Source: Actinokineospora alba (GTDB taxonomy: Bacteria > Actinomycetota > Actinomycetes > Mycobacteriales > Pseudonocardiaceae). Taken from it: a DNA stretch of 64,000 nt. The translations under genes were made by a program, and so were the position numbers. The notes under the pieces were generated by a model. That model saw only the letters and a program-made list of their open reading frames with translations, ran no database searches and was not told the DNA's origin. This document shows positions 37,402 through 45,902 of this stretch, one piece after another. Where the stretch lies: assembly GCF_004362515.1 (NCBI RefSeq), contig NZ_SNXU01000001.1, positions 3,844,001-3,908,000 on the forward strand, given 5' to 3'. Each line of letters begins with the position of its first letter. Within the stretch, counting starts at the first letter, position 1.

Positions 37402-37720
37402 GCTGGACCCTGAGGACGCCAAGATCGTGACCCTGGCGCGGTCGAGCAGGGCCCGGACCGGTGCCGCCGAGGGCGCCGCCGTCCGCGACACCGACGGCCG
37501 GACCTACGCCGCCGCGACCGTCGCCCTTCCGTCGCTCAAGCTGACCGCGCTGCAGGCCGCCGTGGCCGCCGCGGTGTCCAGCGGCGCCGAAGGCCTCGAA
37601 GCCGCCGCCGTCGTCACCGAATCGGGTGACATCGATCCCGACTCGCTGGCCGCTGTGCGCGACCTCAACGCCGACGCGCCCGTCTACCGCGCGGACCCGT
37701 CCGGCGCCGTCGCGCGGTGA
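37394..37720 (+). CDS. Cytidine-deaminase-like protein lacking zinc motifs
   Basis: A 108-aa product, GTG 37394 inside the end of the CorC gene. The fold-like sequence (LARSSRARTGAAEGAAVRDT, TYAAATVALPSLKLTALQAA) resembles cytidine deaminases, but the H/C-A-E and P-C-x-x-C zinc motifs are absent, so catalysis is unlikely. M. tuberculosis Rv2365c occupies the same place. Role unknown. Confidence 0.75.
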   Translation: MAELDPEDAKIVTLARSSRARTGAAEGAAVRDTDGRTYAAATVALPSLKLTALQAAVAAAVSSGAEGLEAAAVVTESGDIDPDSLAAVRDLNADAPVYRADPSGAVAR

Positions 37721-38061
37721 GCAAGCTGCGGATCACGGTCTGCCGCGACTGCTGCTGCGGGACGGTCAAGAAGCACCCCACCGTCGACCACGGCTACCAA
37801 CTGGCCCGGCTGCGCGTCGTCGCCGCCGAGGTCGGCGCCACGGTCCGGGTCGCCGAGTGCCTCGACACCTGCGAGACGTCCAACGTGGTCGTCGTGCAGG
37901 CGAAGGGCGGCAAGCCGGTGTGGCTGGGCTTCGTCCTCAGCGACGAGGCCGTCGACGACATCGAGGCGTGGCTGAAAGCGGGCGGACCTGGGGTGGCACC
38001 GCTGTCGGACACCCTTGAGCTGCACCGAATCACACCGCCCGGGCAGCGGAAGGCACAATGA
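37717..38061 (+). CDS. Thioredoxin-like [2Fe-2S] protein
   Basis: A 114-aa product; GTGA overlap with the previous stop. The cysteines ITVCRDCCCGTVKKHP and AECLDTCETSNVVVV follow the spacing of thioredoxin-fold 2Fe-2S ferredoxins. The C-terminal WLGFVLSDEAVDDIEAWL is typical too. It is possibly an electron carrier; no partner oxidoreductase is adjacent. Confidence 0.75.
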   Translation: MSKLRITVCRDCCCGTVKKHPTVDHGYQLARLRVVAAEVGATVRVAECLDTCETSNVVVVQAKGGKPVWLGFVLSDEAVDDIEAWLKAGGPGVAPLSDTLELHRITPPGQRKAQ

Positions 38062-38065
38062 CTCG

Positions 38066-38974
38066 GTGACCAGCAGCACCGAAGGGCATCGATCCGGTTT
38101 CGCCTGTTTCGTCGGCAGACCCAACGCGGGCAAGTCCACGCTCACCAACGCCCTCGTCGGCAGCAAGGTCGCGATCACCTCCAGCAAGCCGCAGACGACC
38201 CGGCACGCCATCCGCGGCATCGTCCACCGGGACGACGCCCAGCTCGTCCTCGTCGACACCCCGGGCCTGCACCGGCCGCGCACCCTGCTCGGCCAGCGGC
38301 TCAACGACATCGTCCGCGAGACGTGGTCCGAAGTGGACGTCGTCGGGTTCTGTGTGCCCGCCGACCAGAAGGTCGGACCCGGCGACAAGTTCATCGCCGC
38401 GGAACTGGCGAAGGTGGCCAAGCGGACCCCGATCATCGGCGTGATCACCAAGACCGACCTCGTGTCCCCGGACCAGGTCGTCGAGCAGCTGATCGCGCTG
38501 CAGGACGTGATGGAGTTCGCCGAGCTGATCCCGGTCTCGGCGGTCGACGGCTTCCAGGTGCAGACGCTCACCGACCTGTTGGTCGCGCGGCTGCCGGAGG
38601 GCCCGCAGCTCTACCCGGGCGGCGAGCTGACCGACGAGCCGGAGGCGACCCTTGTCGCCGAACTGATTCGCGAAGCGGCACTTGAGGGCGTGCGCGACGA
38701 GCTGCCGCACTCCATCGCGGTGACGGTCGACGAGATGATCCCGCGCGAAGGCCGCGACGACATGCTCGACATCCACGCGCTGCTCTATGTGGAACGGCCC
38801 AGCCAGAAGGGCATCATCCTGGGCCACCGGGGCGAGCGGCTCAAGGCGGTCGGCTCGACCGCGCGCAAGCACATCGAGGCCCTGCTCGGCACGCGCGTCT
38901 ACCTCGACCTGCACGTCAAGGTCGCCAAGGACTGGCAGCGCGACCCGAAGCAGCTCCGCCGCCTGGGGTTCTGA
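38066..38974 (+). CDS. era: GTPase Era
   Basis: A 302-aa product from GTG 38066. G1 VGRPNAGKSTLTNAL, switch SSKPQTTRHAIRG, G3 DTPGLHRP and G4 TKTDL are present, with a C-terminal KH domain (GIILGHRGERLKAVGSTARK). It binds 16S rRNA near the 3' end during 30S assembly, acting with YbeY and RsmE-type factors also encoded here. CACAAT lies 6 nt before the GTG as a possible -10. Confidence 0.97.
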   Translation: MTSSTEGHRSGFACFVGRPNAGKSTLTNALVGSKVAITSSKPQTTRHAIRGIVHRDDAQLVLVDTPGLHRPRTLLGQRLNDIVRETWSEVDVVGFCVPADQKVGPGDKFIAAELAKVAKRTPIIGVITKTDLVSPDQVVEQLIALQDVMEFAELIPVSAVDGFQVQTLTDLLVARLPEGPQLYPGGELTDEPEATLVAELIREAALEGVRDELPHSIAVTVDEMIPREGRDDMLDIHALLYVERPSQKGIILGHRGERLKAVGSTARKHIEALLGTRVYLDLHVKVAKDWQRDPKQLRRLGF

Positions 38975-38975
38975 G

Positions 38976-39503
38976 TTGGCCTCAGCACACCGCGCGGACC
39001 TGGAACGGGTCGAGATCGGCGAGCTGGGCGAGGTCACGTTGGCGACGGTCGCCGGGCGGTGCGCCGCCCGGCTGATCGACACCGTCGCCGTCGCGGCTCC
39101 GGCGGCCATCGCGGCGACCCTGATCTGGCCGGGAAACGGGCTGCTCGCCCTGCTCCTGATCGCCGCTGTCGGGATCGCCTACGACACCGCGCTCGTGGCG
39201 GCCCGAGGGTCCACTCCGGGTAAGGCACTCCTGCGGCTCGGCGTCGTCGACGCCGAGACGGGCGCCGACCCGGGCCCGCTGTCGGCGGGATTGCGGGCCG
39301 TGGGCCACTGGACCTTGCCGGGCGCTGCCGGGATCGTGGTCTACGGGCTGCTGGGGCTCCTTCTTCCCGACGCCCTGGCGGGCGTCTGTGCCGTCGCTGC
39401 CGGGTTGCTGGTGGTGGTGAGCCCGCTCTTCGACGAGGGGCGCAGGTGTGGCCTGGCGGACCGGGCGGCGGGAACCGTGGTCCTGCTGCACCCGCGGATC
39501 TGA
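38976..39503 (+). CDS. RDD-family membrane protein
   Basis: A 175-aa product, TTG start 1 nt after the era stop. The RDD signature is seen as AGRCAARLIDTVAVAAPAA, and ARGSTPGKALLRLGVVDAET marks the second conserved part. Four hydrophobic segments. RDD proteins are small membrane proteins of mixed, mostly unknown function; some move ions. Confidence 0.75.
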   Translation: MASAHRADLERVEIGELGEVTLATVAGRCAARLIDTVAVAAPAAIAATLIWPGNGLLALLLIAAVGIAYDTALVAARGSTPGKALLRLGVVDAETGADPGPLSAGLRAVGHWTLPGAAGIVVYGLLGLLLPDALAGVCAVAAGLLVVVSPLFDEGRRCGLADRAAGTVVLLHPRI

Positions 39504-39506
39504 CCG

Positions 39507-39872
39507 GTGCTCGTCCGGTGGGCGGCACTCGGCGCGGGCGTGGTCGCGGGGTGCGCCTACGTGCTCGCCACCGACCCGACGACGCCGGGTGGGCTCGTCT
39601 GCCCGTCGAAGTGGGTCGGCCTGTGCTGTCCAGGCTGCGGTGGTCTGCGGATGGTCTACAGCCTGCTCCACGGCAGGGTCCTCGACGCGGTCCACTACAA
39701 CGCGGTGACCCTGCTCGTGCTGCCCCTGTTCGTCTGGGCGGCGGTCCAGTGGGCGCGGGGGAGGGCTCTGACCTGGCCGCGGTGGGGTCCGCCGGTGTTG
39801 ATGGGCGTCCTCGCGGCCTGGTTCGTGGCGCGGAACCTCCCGTTCGAGCCGTTCAGTCGGTGGTACGTGTGA
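39507..39872 (+). CDS. DUF2752 membrane protein
   Basis: A 121-aa product. The signature VCPSKWVGLCCPGCGGLRMV (C-P-x-K...C-P-G-C-G-x-x-R) is exactly the DUF2752 motif, followed by two hydrophobic segments. Function unknown. It lies between the RDD gene and recO with short gaps, so probably in the same transcript. Confidence 0.85.
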   Translation: MLVRWAALGAGVVAGCAYVLATDPTTPGGLVCPSKWVGLCCPGCGGLRMVYSLLHGRVLDAVHYNAVTLLVLPLFVWAAVQWARGRALTWPRWGPPVLMGVLAAWFVARNLPFEPFSRWYV

Positions 39873-39882
39873 GAATGTGCCG

Positions 39883-40650
39883 GTGAGCCTGTATCGCGAC
39901 ACCGGCGTGGTGCTGCGCGTGCAGAAACTCGGTGAAGCCGACCGGATCATCACGCTCATCACGCAGAAGCACGGCAAGGTCCGCGCCGTGGCCAAGGGTG
40001 TGCGCCGCACGACCTCGCGGCTCGGCGCCCGGGTCGAGCCGTTCGCGCACGTCGACGTCCAGTTCTACACGGGACGGACCCTCGACGTGATCACCCAGGT
40101 CCAGACCCTCGACGCGTTCGGCGCGGGCATCGTCAACGACTACCAGCGCTACACGGCGGCGTGTGTCGTCCTGGAGACCGCCGACCGGATGTCGGCGGAG
40201 GAGGGCGAACCCGTCTTCCGGCTGTACCTGCTCGTCGCCGGGGCGCTGCGCGCACTGGCCGACGGCCAACGCGACGCCTCGCTGGTCCTCGACGCGTTCC
40301 TGTTGCGCGCCATGGCTTTCGCCGGCTGGTCACCGGCGATCACCGAATGCGCCCGTTGCGGCGACCCCGGTCCGCACCGGGCGTTCAGCGTGCACGCGGG
40401 CGGGTCGGTGTGCCCCAAGTGCAAGCCCCCGGGCTCGGCGAGCCCGCCGTTCGAGGTGCTGTCTCTCATGGACGCGTTGGCCACGGGCGTCTGGGACATC
40501 GCCGAAAGGTCCACTGAGTCATCGCGGCGCGAGGCCAGCGGCCTGGTCGCGGCTTTGCTGCAGTGGCACCTCGAACGCCAACTCCGGTCGCTGCCGTTGG
40601 TCGAACGCCGTCGCGTCGAGGAACGCACGCCTGCCCGCGAATCGCCGTAG
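39883..40650 (+). CDS. recO: DNA repair protein RecO
   Basis: A 255-aa product. The N-terminal OB fold starts SLYRDTGVVLRVQKLGEADR; HGKVRAVAKGVRRTTSRLGA is the RecO signature. Four cysteines in CARCGDPGPH and GGSVCPKCKP form a zinc site. It anneals single strands and loads RecA with RecR. GTG 39883 is chosen over 39877 because SLYRDTG is the usual N-terminus. GAGAAT ends 6 nt before it. Confidence 0.95.
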   Translation: MSLYRDTGVVLRVQKLGEADRIITLITQKHGKVRAVAKGVRRTTSRLGARVEPFAHVDVQFYTGRTLDVITQVQTLDAFGAGIVNDYQRYTAACVVLETADRMSAEEGEPVFRLYLLVAGALRALADGQRDASLVLDAFLLRAMAFAGWSPAITECARCGDPGPHRAFSVHAGGSVCPKCKPPGSASPPFEVLSLMDALATGVWDIAERSTESSRREASGLVAALLQWHLERQLRSLPLVERRRVEERTPARESP

Positions 40651-40734
40651 CGGTCCGGGAATCAGTCGGTTGAAGGTCCCGCGCCGTCGGTCAGTACTGT
40701 CATTGCGGTCAATCCGGCGAGTGAGGGAGTTGCG

Positions 40735-41580
40735 GTGCTGCGACGGCGGCGGGACAGCAGGCGCGAGTCGGGACGCCCGGTGGCGCCCCCGGAACCGCAC
40801 CCCTCCGGCGCCCGCCCACCCGCCATCCCGGCCGAGTTCGTGCCCAAGCACGTCGCGATCGTCATGGACGGCAACGGCCGCTGGGCCAACCAGCGCGGCC
40901 TCACCCGCATCGAGGGACACAAGCGCGGCGAGGCGCAGGTCGTCGAGGCGGCGCGCGGCTGCATCGAGATGGGCGTCAAGTGGCTCTCCCTCTACGCGTT
41001 CTCCACCGAGAACTGGCGGCGCAGCCCCGAGGAGGTCCGCTTCCTCATGGGCTTCTCCCGCGACGTCATCGGCCGCCGCACCGACGAACTGGACGAGATG
41101 GGTGTCCGCGTCCGCTGGGCGGGCCGCAAGCCGCGGCTGTGGCGCAGCGTCATCAACACGCTCGAGTCCGCGCAGGAGCGCACGAAGGACAACGACGTGC
41201 TCAACCTCGCCATGTGCATCAACTACGGCGGCCGCGCCGAACTCGGTGACGCGGCCCGCGAGATCGCCCGGCTCGCAGCCGCCGGGAAGATCAACCCCGA
41301 GAAGGTCGACGAGCGCACGATCGGGAAGTACCTCTACCAGCCCGAGATGCCCGACGTGGACCTCTTCATCCGGCCGTCGGGGGAGGAGCGCACGTCGAAC
41401 TTCCTGCTGTGGCAGTCGGCGTACGCGGAGATGGTGTTCCAGGACGTCCTGTGGCCCGACTTCGACCGCCTCCACCTCTGGCAGGCGATCGAGACCTACG
41501 CCCGCCGCGACCGCCGGTTCGGCGCCGCGGCCGACTCGGCCGAGGTGGCCGCCCAGCTCAACCCAGGAGGAGGCGCATGA
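40735..41580 (+). CDS. uppS: Polyprenyl diphosphate synthase (UppS, cis type)
   Basis: A 281-aa product. The active-site loop is VPKHVAIVMDGNGRWANQRG, with RIEGHKRGE following and the C-terminal PDVDLFIRPSGEERTSNFLL. It makes the C50/C55 lipid carrier for cell wall synthesis. A GAGGGAG ribosome site precedes the GTG. The basic N-terminal extension of about 30 residues is not part of the catalytic domain. It overlaps the next gene (ATGA). Confidence 0.95.
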   Translation: MLRRRRDSRRESGRPVAPPEPHPSGARPPAIPAEFVPKHVAIVMDGNGRWANQRGLTRIEGHKRGEAQVVEAARGCIEMGVKWLSLYAFSTENWRRSPEEVRFLMGFSRDVIGRRTDELDEMGVRVRWAGRKPRLWRSVINTLESAQERTKDNDVLNLAMCINYGGRAELGDAAREIARLAAAGKINPEKVDERTIGKYLYQPEMPDVDLFIRPSGEERTSNFLLWQSAYAEMVFQDVLWPDFDRLHLWQAIETYARRDRRFGAAADSAEVAAQLNPGGGA

Positions 41581-42023
41581 CCAGCGAGGCCGTCACGACC
41601 GCTGACCTGCTCACCAAGGCCCGTGAGGCCCTGGAGAGCTACCACGACGTCAACGTCGACGACGACGGCGCGCTGACCTTCCGGCACGGCGACGTGCCCT
41701 CGGCCGTGCAGGCGATGCAGCTCGCCGAGGGCCTCACGGTGCTCAGCCTGACCTGCGTGGTCGCCTGGGACCTGCCCGACGAGCCCGCCCTGGCCATCTC
41801 CGCGGCCGAACGGGCGGGGCAGGGGCTGTTCGGGACACTCGGCGTGGTCCATACGGACCGGGGGATGGATGTGACCCTCCGTTACGCGTTCCCGGCCGAC
41901 GGCCTGGGGGTCAGCGCGCTCGGGACCCTGCTCATGCTGGTCGTTTCCACTGCTTCACAGTTGAGGACCGAGTTGCTGGGAACAGCCAGTGAACAAAGTG
42001 CTACTGGGGACTCCCCAACGTGA
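41577..42023 (+). CDS. YbjN-like/type III chaperone-fold protein
   Basis: A 148-aa acidic protein coupled to uppS. TADLLTKAREALESYHDVNV, DGALTFRHGDVPSAVQAMQL, TVLSLTCVVAWDLPDEPALA and YAFPADGLGVSALGTLLML are reminiscent of YbjN/T3SS-chaperone folds. No enzyme motif. Function unknown. Confidence 0.65.
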   Translation: MTSEAVTTADLLTKAREALESYHDVNVDDDGALTFRHGDVPSAVQAMQLAEGLTVLSLTCVVAWDLPDEPALAISAAERAGQGLFGTLGVVHTDRGMDVTLRYAFPADGLGVSALGTLLMLVVSTASQLRTELLGTASEQSATGDSPT

Positions 42024-42040
42024 TGCGCATAATGGCATCA
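42021..42040. promoter_or_regulatory. Inverted repeat upstream of metal-type permease
   Basis: TGATGC-N8-GCATCA, with a nested AATG-N4-CATT, starts at the stop of the YbjN-like gene and ends 40 nt before the permease start. The size and symmetry fit a dimeric repressor such as a Fur/Zur protein, but it is not a clear match to known Zur boxes. Confidence 0.45.
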
Positions 42041-42080
42041 TTCGCCGCGTGACCACCCTGCACCGTCGGAGCCTGCGCTG

Positions 42081-43196
42081 ATGAGCAAAGAACCGGCTGA
42101 CCAAGCCGACCCTGTCGAGGCCGTTTCGCCTGCTCAGGACGGCGCCACCGCGCAGTCCGAGGCCGAGGCGACGTCCAGTGTCGCTGTGGCCGACCGAGCC
42201 GAGACCAAGCCGGCCGAGCAGCCCAAGCGCGGCATCACCTCCCTTGAGGTGCTGTGCGGCCTGCTGGTCGTCGCCCTGATCGGGCAGCAATGGCTGGCGT
42301 CCTGGCTCGACGTCCCGGCCATCCAGACCGGCTCGACGATCTTCGTCGCCGTCTGCGTCCAGGCGCTGCCGTTCCTCGTCCTCGGCGTGATGATCAGCGG
42401 CGCCATCGCGGCCTTCGTGCCCGCGACGCTGCTCGACAAGATGTTGCCGAAGAAGCAGGCCTTCGCCGTCCCCGTGGCGGGTGTCGCGGGCGTGGCGCTG
42501 CCGACGTGTGAGTGCGCCGCGGTCCCGGTGGCCCGCAGGCTCATGCAGCAGGGCGTGCCGACGTCGGTCGCGCTGGCGTTCCTGCTGGCCGCGCCCGCGG
42601 TCAACCCGATCGTCCTGGTCGCCACCAGCGTCGCGTTCCCGAACAGCCCGGGCATGGTCGCGGCCCGCCTGGTCGGCTCGCTCGCGACGGCGATCATCAT
42701 GGGCTGGCTGTGGGCCCGCTTCGGCAAGGCCGAGTGGATCATCGAGCGGGCCCTGCGCAGGCTGCCTGAGCAGGACGGCCGCTCCCGCTGGCGGATGTTC
42801 TTCGAGACCTCCCGCGCCGACCTGGTCGACGCCGGCGGCTTCCTGGTCATCGGCGGCTTCACCGCCGCCGTGCTGAACGTCGCGATCCCGCGGGAGTGGA
42901 TCAACACGCTCGGCGAGCAGATCATCCTGGGCGTCATCGTGATGGCCGTCCTCGCGGTGCTGCTGGCCCTGTGCAGTGAGGCCGACGCGTTCGTCGCCGC
43001 CTCCATCGCGGGCATGCCGCTGCTGCCGAAGCTGGTCTTCCTGGTGGTCGGCCCGGCCATCGACGTGAAGCTGTTCGCCCTGCAGGCGGGCACCTTCGGC
43101 AAGTCCTTCGCGATCCGCTTCGCACCCGCCACGTTCATCGTGGCCGTGGCGTGCGCGGTCATCTCAGGCGTGATCTTCCTCGGGGGTGTCGGATGA
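42081..43196 (+). CDS. Permease of the ArsP/DUF318 family
   Basis: A 371-aa product. An acidic N-terminal 60 residues are followed by about eight hydrophobic segments. ALPTCECAAVPVARRLMQQG carries the conserved Cys-x-Cys, and LLAAPAVNPIVLVATSVAF and LCSEADAFVAASI are the repeated family signatures. It is paired by overlap (ATGA) with a TIGR03943-like protein. Such pairs are suspected metal transporters; zinc is suggested by the Zur/SmtB genes 2.4 kb away. Confidence 0.85.
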   Translation: MSKEPADQADPVEAVSPAQDGATAQSEAEATSSVAVADRAETKPAEQPKRGITSLEVLCGLLVVALIGQQWLASWLDVPAIQTGSTIFVAVCVQALPFLVLGVMISGAIAAFVPATLLDKMLPKKQAFAVPVAGVAGVALPTCECAAVPVARRLMQQGVPTSVALAFLLAAPAVNPIVLVATSVAFPNSPGMVAARLVGSLATAIIMGWLWARFGKAEWIIERALRRLPEQDGRSRWRMFFETSRADLVDAGGFLVIGGFTAAVLNVAIPREWINTLGEQIILGVIVMAVLAVLLALCSEADAFVAASIAGMPLLPKLVFLVVGPAIDVKLFALQAGTFGKSFAIRFAPATFIVAVACAVISGVIFLGGVG

Positions 43197-44011
43197 GGCG
43201 CGAAACGCAGAACATCCTGCTGGTCCTGGTCGGCGGTGCGCTGCTGAAGATCTCGTTCACCGGCACCTACCTGCTCTATGTCAAGCCCGCCCACCAGTAC
43301 TGGCTGATCGCGGGCGGCCTGATCATGGTCGCCTTGGCGGCGGTGTCCATCGGGCGTGACCTGATGTCGACCCGTGAGCCCGCGCAGCCCGCGGTGAAGC
43401 TCAACTTCGGCGCCGACAGCGACGGTGCCGAGCCCGCCCCGGCCCCGGCCGCCCACGGCGACCACCACGACGATCACACCGACGAACACGGCGACCACCA
43501 CCACTCCGCGAAGAGCGCGTGGCTGCTGCTGCTCCCGGTGCTCGCGATCTTCCTGGTGGCCCCGCCCGCCCTGGGCGCCGACTCCGTCATGCGCGGCGAC
43601 AACCGTGCCGCCGCCACCCGCTCGTCGGGCACCGACGGCTCCACCGCGTTCCCGCCCATCCCTCAGGGCGACGTCGTCTCCCTGGCGATGAGCGACTTCG
43701 CCGCCCGCGCGGCCTGGGACTCGGGCAAGTCGCTCGACAACCGGACGGTGCGCCTGACCGGCTTCGTGGTGACCCAGGACGGCGCCACCTACCTGGCCCG
43801 CCTGTCCATCGCCTGCTGCGCCGCCGACGCCTTCCCGGTCAAGGTCAAGCTCGACGGCCCGGGCACCGCGGGACTGGCGAACGACACGTGGCTGGAGGTG
43901 ACGGGCCAGTTCCAGCCGGGCACCGCCACCAAGGAGACGGACTACGTCCCGTCGATGACGGTGGCGTCCATGGTCCAGATCCCCCAGCCCGAAAACCCGT
44001 ACGAGGCCTGA
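43193..44011 (+). CDS. TIGR03943-like permease subunit with His-rich loop
   Basis: A 272-aa product. Two N-terminal helices are followed by residues 87-105, a His/Asp cluster (AHGDHHDDHTDEHGDHHHS, eight His), a third helix, and a C-terminal OB-like domain. That domain reads TVRLTGFVVTQDGATYLARL and SIACCAADAFPVKVKLDG. The His loop is a probable metal-binding site. It is the partner of the DUF318 permease and is followed by a strong hairpin. Confidence 0.85.
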   Translation: MRRETQNILLVLVGGALLKISFTGTYLLYVKPAHQYWLIAGGLIMVALAAVSIGRDLMSTREPAQPAVKLNFGADSDGAEPAPAPAAHGDHHDDHTDEHGDHHHSAKSAWLLLLPVLAIFLVAPPALGADSVMRGDNRAAATRSSGTDGSTAFPPIPQGDVVSLAMSDFAARAAWDSGKSLDNRTVRLTGFVVTQDGATYLARLSIACCAADAFPVKVKLDGPGTAGLANDTWLEVTGQFQPGTATKETDYVPSMTVASMVQIPQPENPYEA

Positions 44012-44015
44012 CAAG

Positions 44016-44052
44016 CTGACCCGGCCCGCGACACATCGGCGGGCCGGGTCAG
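44016..44052. terminator. Hairpin terminator after permease pair
   Basis: Perfect 14-bp stem (CTGACCCGGCCCGC with its complement) around a 9-nt loop, 4 nt after the stop. No U-tract. Confidence 0.8.
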
Positions 44053-44199
44053 GCGGTAATCGGTGATCTGGCTCGCGCGAGCTGGTCTGTCACGGTCCGT
44101 CGCCGGCGACTGCCGCGCGCCAGTTCCGGTGAGAGCGGCACGGCCCGATGCGGCGCGGCTTTCGCGCGGCACCGGCCCCCTGTCAGGTAGGCCAGGTGA

Positions 44200-44434
44200 G
44201 TGGGGCGAGTTCGCTGGTTCTTGGTCGGGCGAGTTGGTTTGTCGGGGTTCTCCGCTGAGTCGGCCTGGTGAGCCCGGTGGGTGGGGCGGGTTGGCTGGTT
44301 CTTGGTCGGGCGAGTTGGTCTGTCGGGGTTCTCCGTCGAGTCGGCCAGGTGAGCCCGGTGGGTGGGGCGAGTTCGCTGGTTCTTGATCGGGCGAGTCGGG
44401 GGTTCTCTACTGAGTCGGCCTGGTGAGCCACGCG
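44200..44434. repeat. Tandem repeat, 81-bp unit, about 2.9 copies
   Basis: Unit 1 is 44200-44280, unit 2 is 44281-44361, and unit 3 starts at 44362 and is shortened by about 7 bp. Units begin GTGGGGCGAGTTCGCTGG and share TTCTTGGTCGGGCGAGTTGG with a few substitutions. Three frames stay open because 81 is divisible by three, but no start, ribosome site or protein-like composition supports coding. It occupies most of the gap 44053-44507. Confidence 0.85.
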
Positions 44435-44507
44435 GGCGAGGAGAGTTCGCAAGCCTTCGGCCGGGCATGGCTGGGCCGCAGGCCGTGTCAGACCGGAACC
44501 GTGTGCT

Positions 44508-44984
44508 TCAGCCCCTCTTGCGGTGCTGCGCCGTGCGGGCCACCGAGTCGAACCGGCTCGCGGTGTGGTGGGCGGCCAGTTTTCGCCAAGGCTCGGCTTG
44601 CGCGGCCGCCATGCGGCGCCACAGCGTGGCCAGGGCGTGCGCTGCCGCCTCGATGGCTACGGCGTCGTCCTCCGGGCTCCCGTAGCCACTCTTGAAGTTC
44701 GCGTACGCCCGCGACTTCGCCTTCATCAGATCTGCTGAGGCCTGCTGGACTTCCAGCCAGAGCGCGCCCGGGTCCTCGCCGCTTACCCCGTGCAGGTGCG
44801 ACATCTCCGCCAGGCGCCTGCGGGCCTTCTCGCGGATGTCGCCGATCGGACCGCCCGTCTTGGCGTCCAGGTGGTAATCGTTCGTGCCCTCGTCCCGCAG
44901 CACCGTCAGCGCGAGGTCGACGGCCTCGCCGTCCCACCCGGTCGTGTCGGCGATGAACGCCCGCGCTTCCGCTTCGTGATCCAC
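44508..44984 (-). CDS. Unrecognised 158-aa helical protein
   Basis: A charged, Ala-rich, probably all-helical protein: AFIADTTGWDGEAVDLALTV, IREKARRRLAEMSHLHGV, and a late ALATLWRRMAAAQAEPWRKL. No signal, membrane segment or cysteine pairs. The GTG start has no clear ribosome site. Codon use is as in its neighbours. I do not recognise a family. Confidence 0.6.
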   Translation of the reverse strand: MDHEAEARAFIADTTGWDGEAVDLALTVLRDEGTNDYHLDAKTGGPIGDIREKARRRLAEMSHLHGVSGEDPGALWLEVQQASADLMKAKSRAYANFKSGYGSPEDDAVAIEAAAHALATLWRRMAAAQAEPWRKLAAHHTASRFDSVARTAQHRKRG

Positions 44985-45047
44985 CGGGCGTTCATACCAC
45001 TCGCGCGTTGCCCCAGACTGAGGTTTGCCGCGATCTCGCGTTGGCGG

Positions 45048-45461
45048 TCAGACGCAGTTGGCGCAGGTGCCGAAGATCTCGACGGTGTGGCTGACCTGGG
45101 AGAAGCCGTTCTCCTCGGCCACGCGGTCGGCCCACCGCTCCACGGCGGGGCCCTCCACCTCGACGGTGTGTCCGCATTCGCGGCACACCAGGTGATGGTG
45201 GTGGTGGCTTGAGCACCGGCGGTAGATGGCCTCACCGGAGTCAGTGCGCAGTACGTCGATCTCGCCCGCGTCCGCGAGCGACTGCAGGGTGCGGTAGACG
45301 GTCGTCAGGCCGATGCCCTCGCCGCGCTTGCGCAGTTCCTCGTGCAGTTCCTGAGCGGAGCGGAAGTCGTCGAGTTGGTCGAGCAACTGGGTCACGGCGG
45401 TGCGCTGCTTCGTCGAACGCTTGCCGGGGACAGTGGCTGAGGCGCGGTCGGTCGCGGTCAC
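45048..45461 (-). CDS. zur: Fur-family zinc regulator (Zur/FurB)
   Basis: A 137-aa product. Winged helix with LHEELRKRGEGIGLTTVYRT, followed by a metal site in YRRCSSHHHHHLVCRECGHT and C-terminal GTCANC. The structural Cys pairs and His cluster fit zinc sensing. GTGA overlap with the SmtB gene upstream. The pair is arranged as in M. tuberculosis Rv2358-Rv2359 (smtB-zur). Zinc rather than iron sensing is inferred from this context. Confidence 0.9.
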   Translation of the reverse strand: MTATDRASATVPGKRSTKQRTAVTQLLDQLDDFRSAQELHEELRKRGEGIGLTTVYRTLQSLADAGEIDVLRTDSGEAIYRRCSSHHHHHLVCRECGHTVEVEGPAVERWADRVAEENGFSQVSHTVEIFGTCANCV

Positions 45462-45859
45462 TGCGGGTTGCCTTCCTCCACGTGGGCGACTGCGTCGACG
45501 ACGATGTGGGACAGGTGTTCGTCCACCAGCCGGTAGACGACTTCGCGGCCGTGTCGTTCGCCGTAGACGACGCCCGCGGACTTCAGCACGCGCAGGTGCT
45601 GGCTGATGAGCGGCTGAGCCACATTCAGCGCGTCCACCAGTTCGTGGACGCAGCGGTCGGCCTCCCGCAACTCCAGCACGATGGCGATCCGCACCGGCGC
45701 GGCCAGAGCGCGCAGGAGGTCTCCCGCGGCGGTCAGCGTGGTGGCGGGCCGTCGGTGCGCGGGGGGAACGGCGGGACGGTCAGGGGAGTGCTCGTGCTGC
45801 TCGGCGGCTGCCCGCAGCTCGTGCGACGCGGCTTCCGAGGTCACGATCGACGTCCTCAT
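45458..45859 (-). CDS. ArsR/SmtB-family zinc-type repressor
   Basis: A 133-aa product. Winged helix (LVDALNVAQPLISQHLRVL) with a Cys in the alpha-3 region (ELREADRCVHEL). The C-terminal alpha-5 sequence DEHLSHIVVDAVAHVEE has the D-x-H...H-x-x-E pattern of zinc-sensing SmtB/CzrA proteins. A His/Pro-rich N-terminal 40 residues precede the domain. It is co-expressed with zur. Confidence 0.9.
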   Translation of the reverse strand: MRTSIVTSEAASHELRAAAEQHEHSPDRPAVPPAHRRPATTLTAAGDLLRALAAPVRIAIVLELREADRCVHELVDALNVAQPLISQHLRVLKSAGVVYGERHGREVVYRLVDEHLSHIVVDAVAHVEEGNPQ

Positions 45860-45902
45860 CTCCTGCTGTACCGACAGTGGACTCCGCCGGATTTGGTTAC
45901 CG

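Noticed and set aside
42134..44014. 626-aa leftward frame through the permease pair
   Set aside because: Antisense of two recognisable membrane proteins; its His-rich part is the complement of the other frame.
44049..44468. Open frames inside the 81-bp repeats
   Set aside because: They exist only because the period is divisible by three; no start signal and no protein-like composition.
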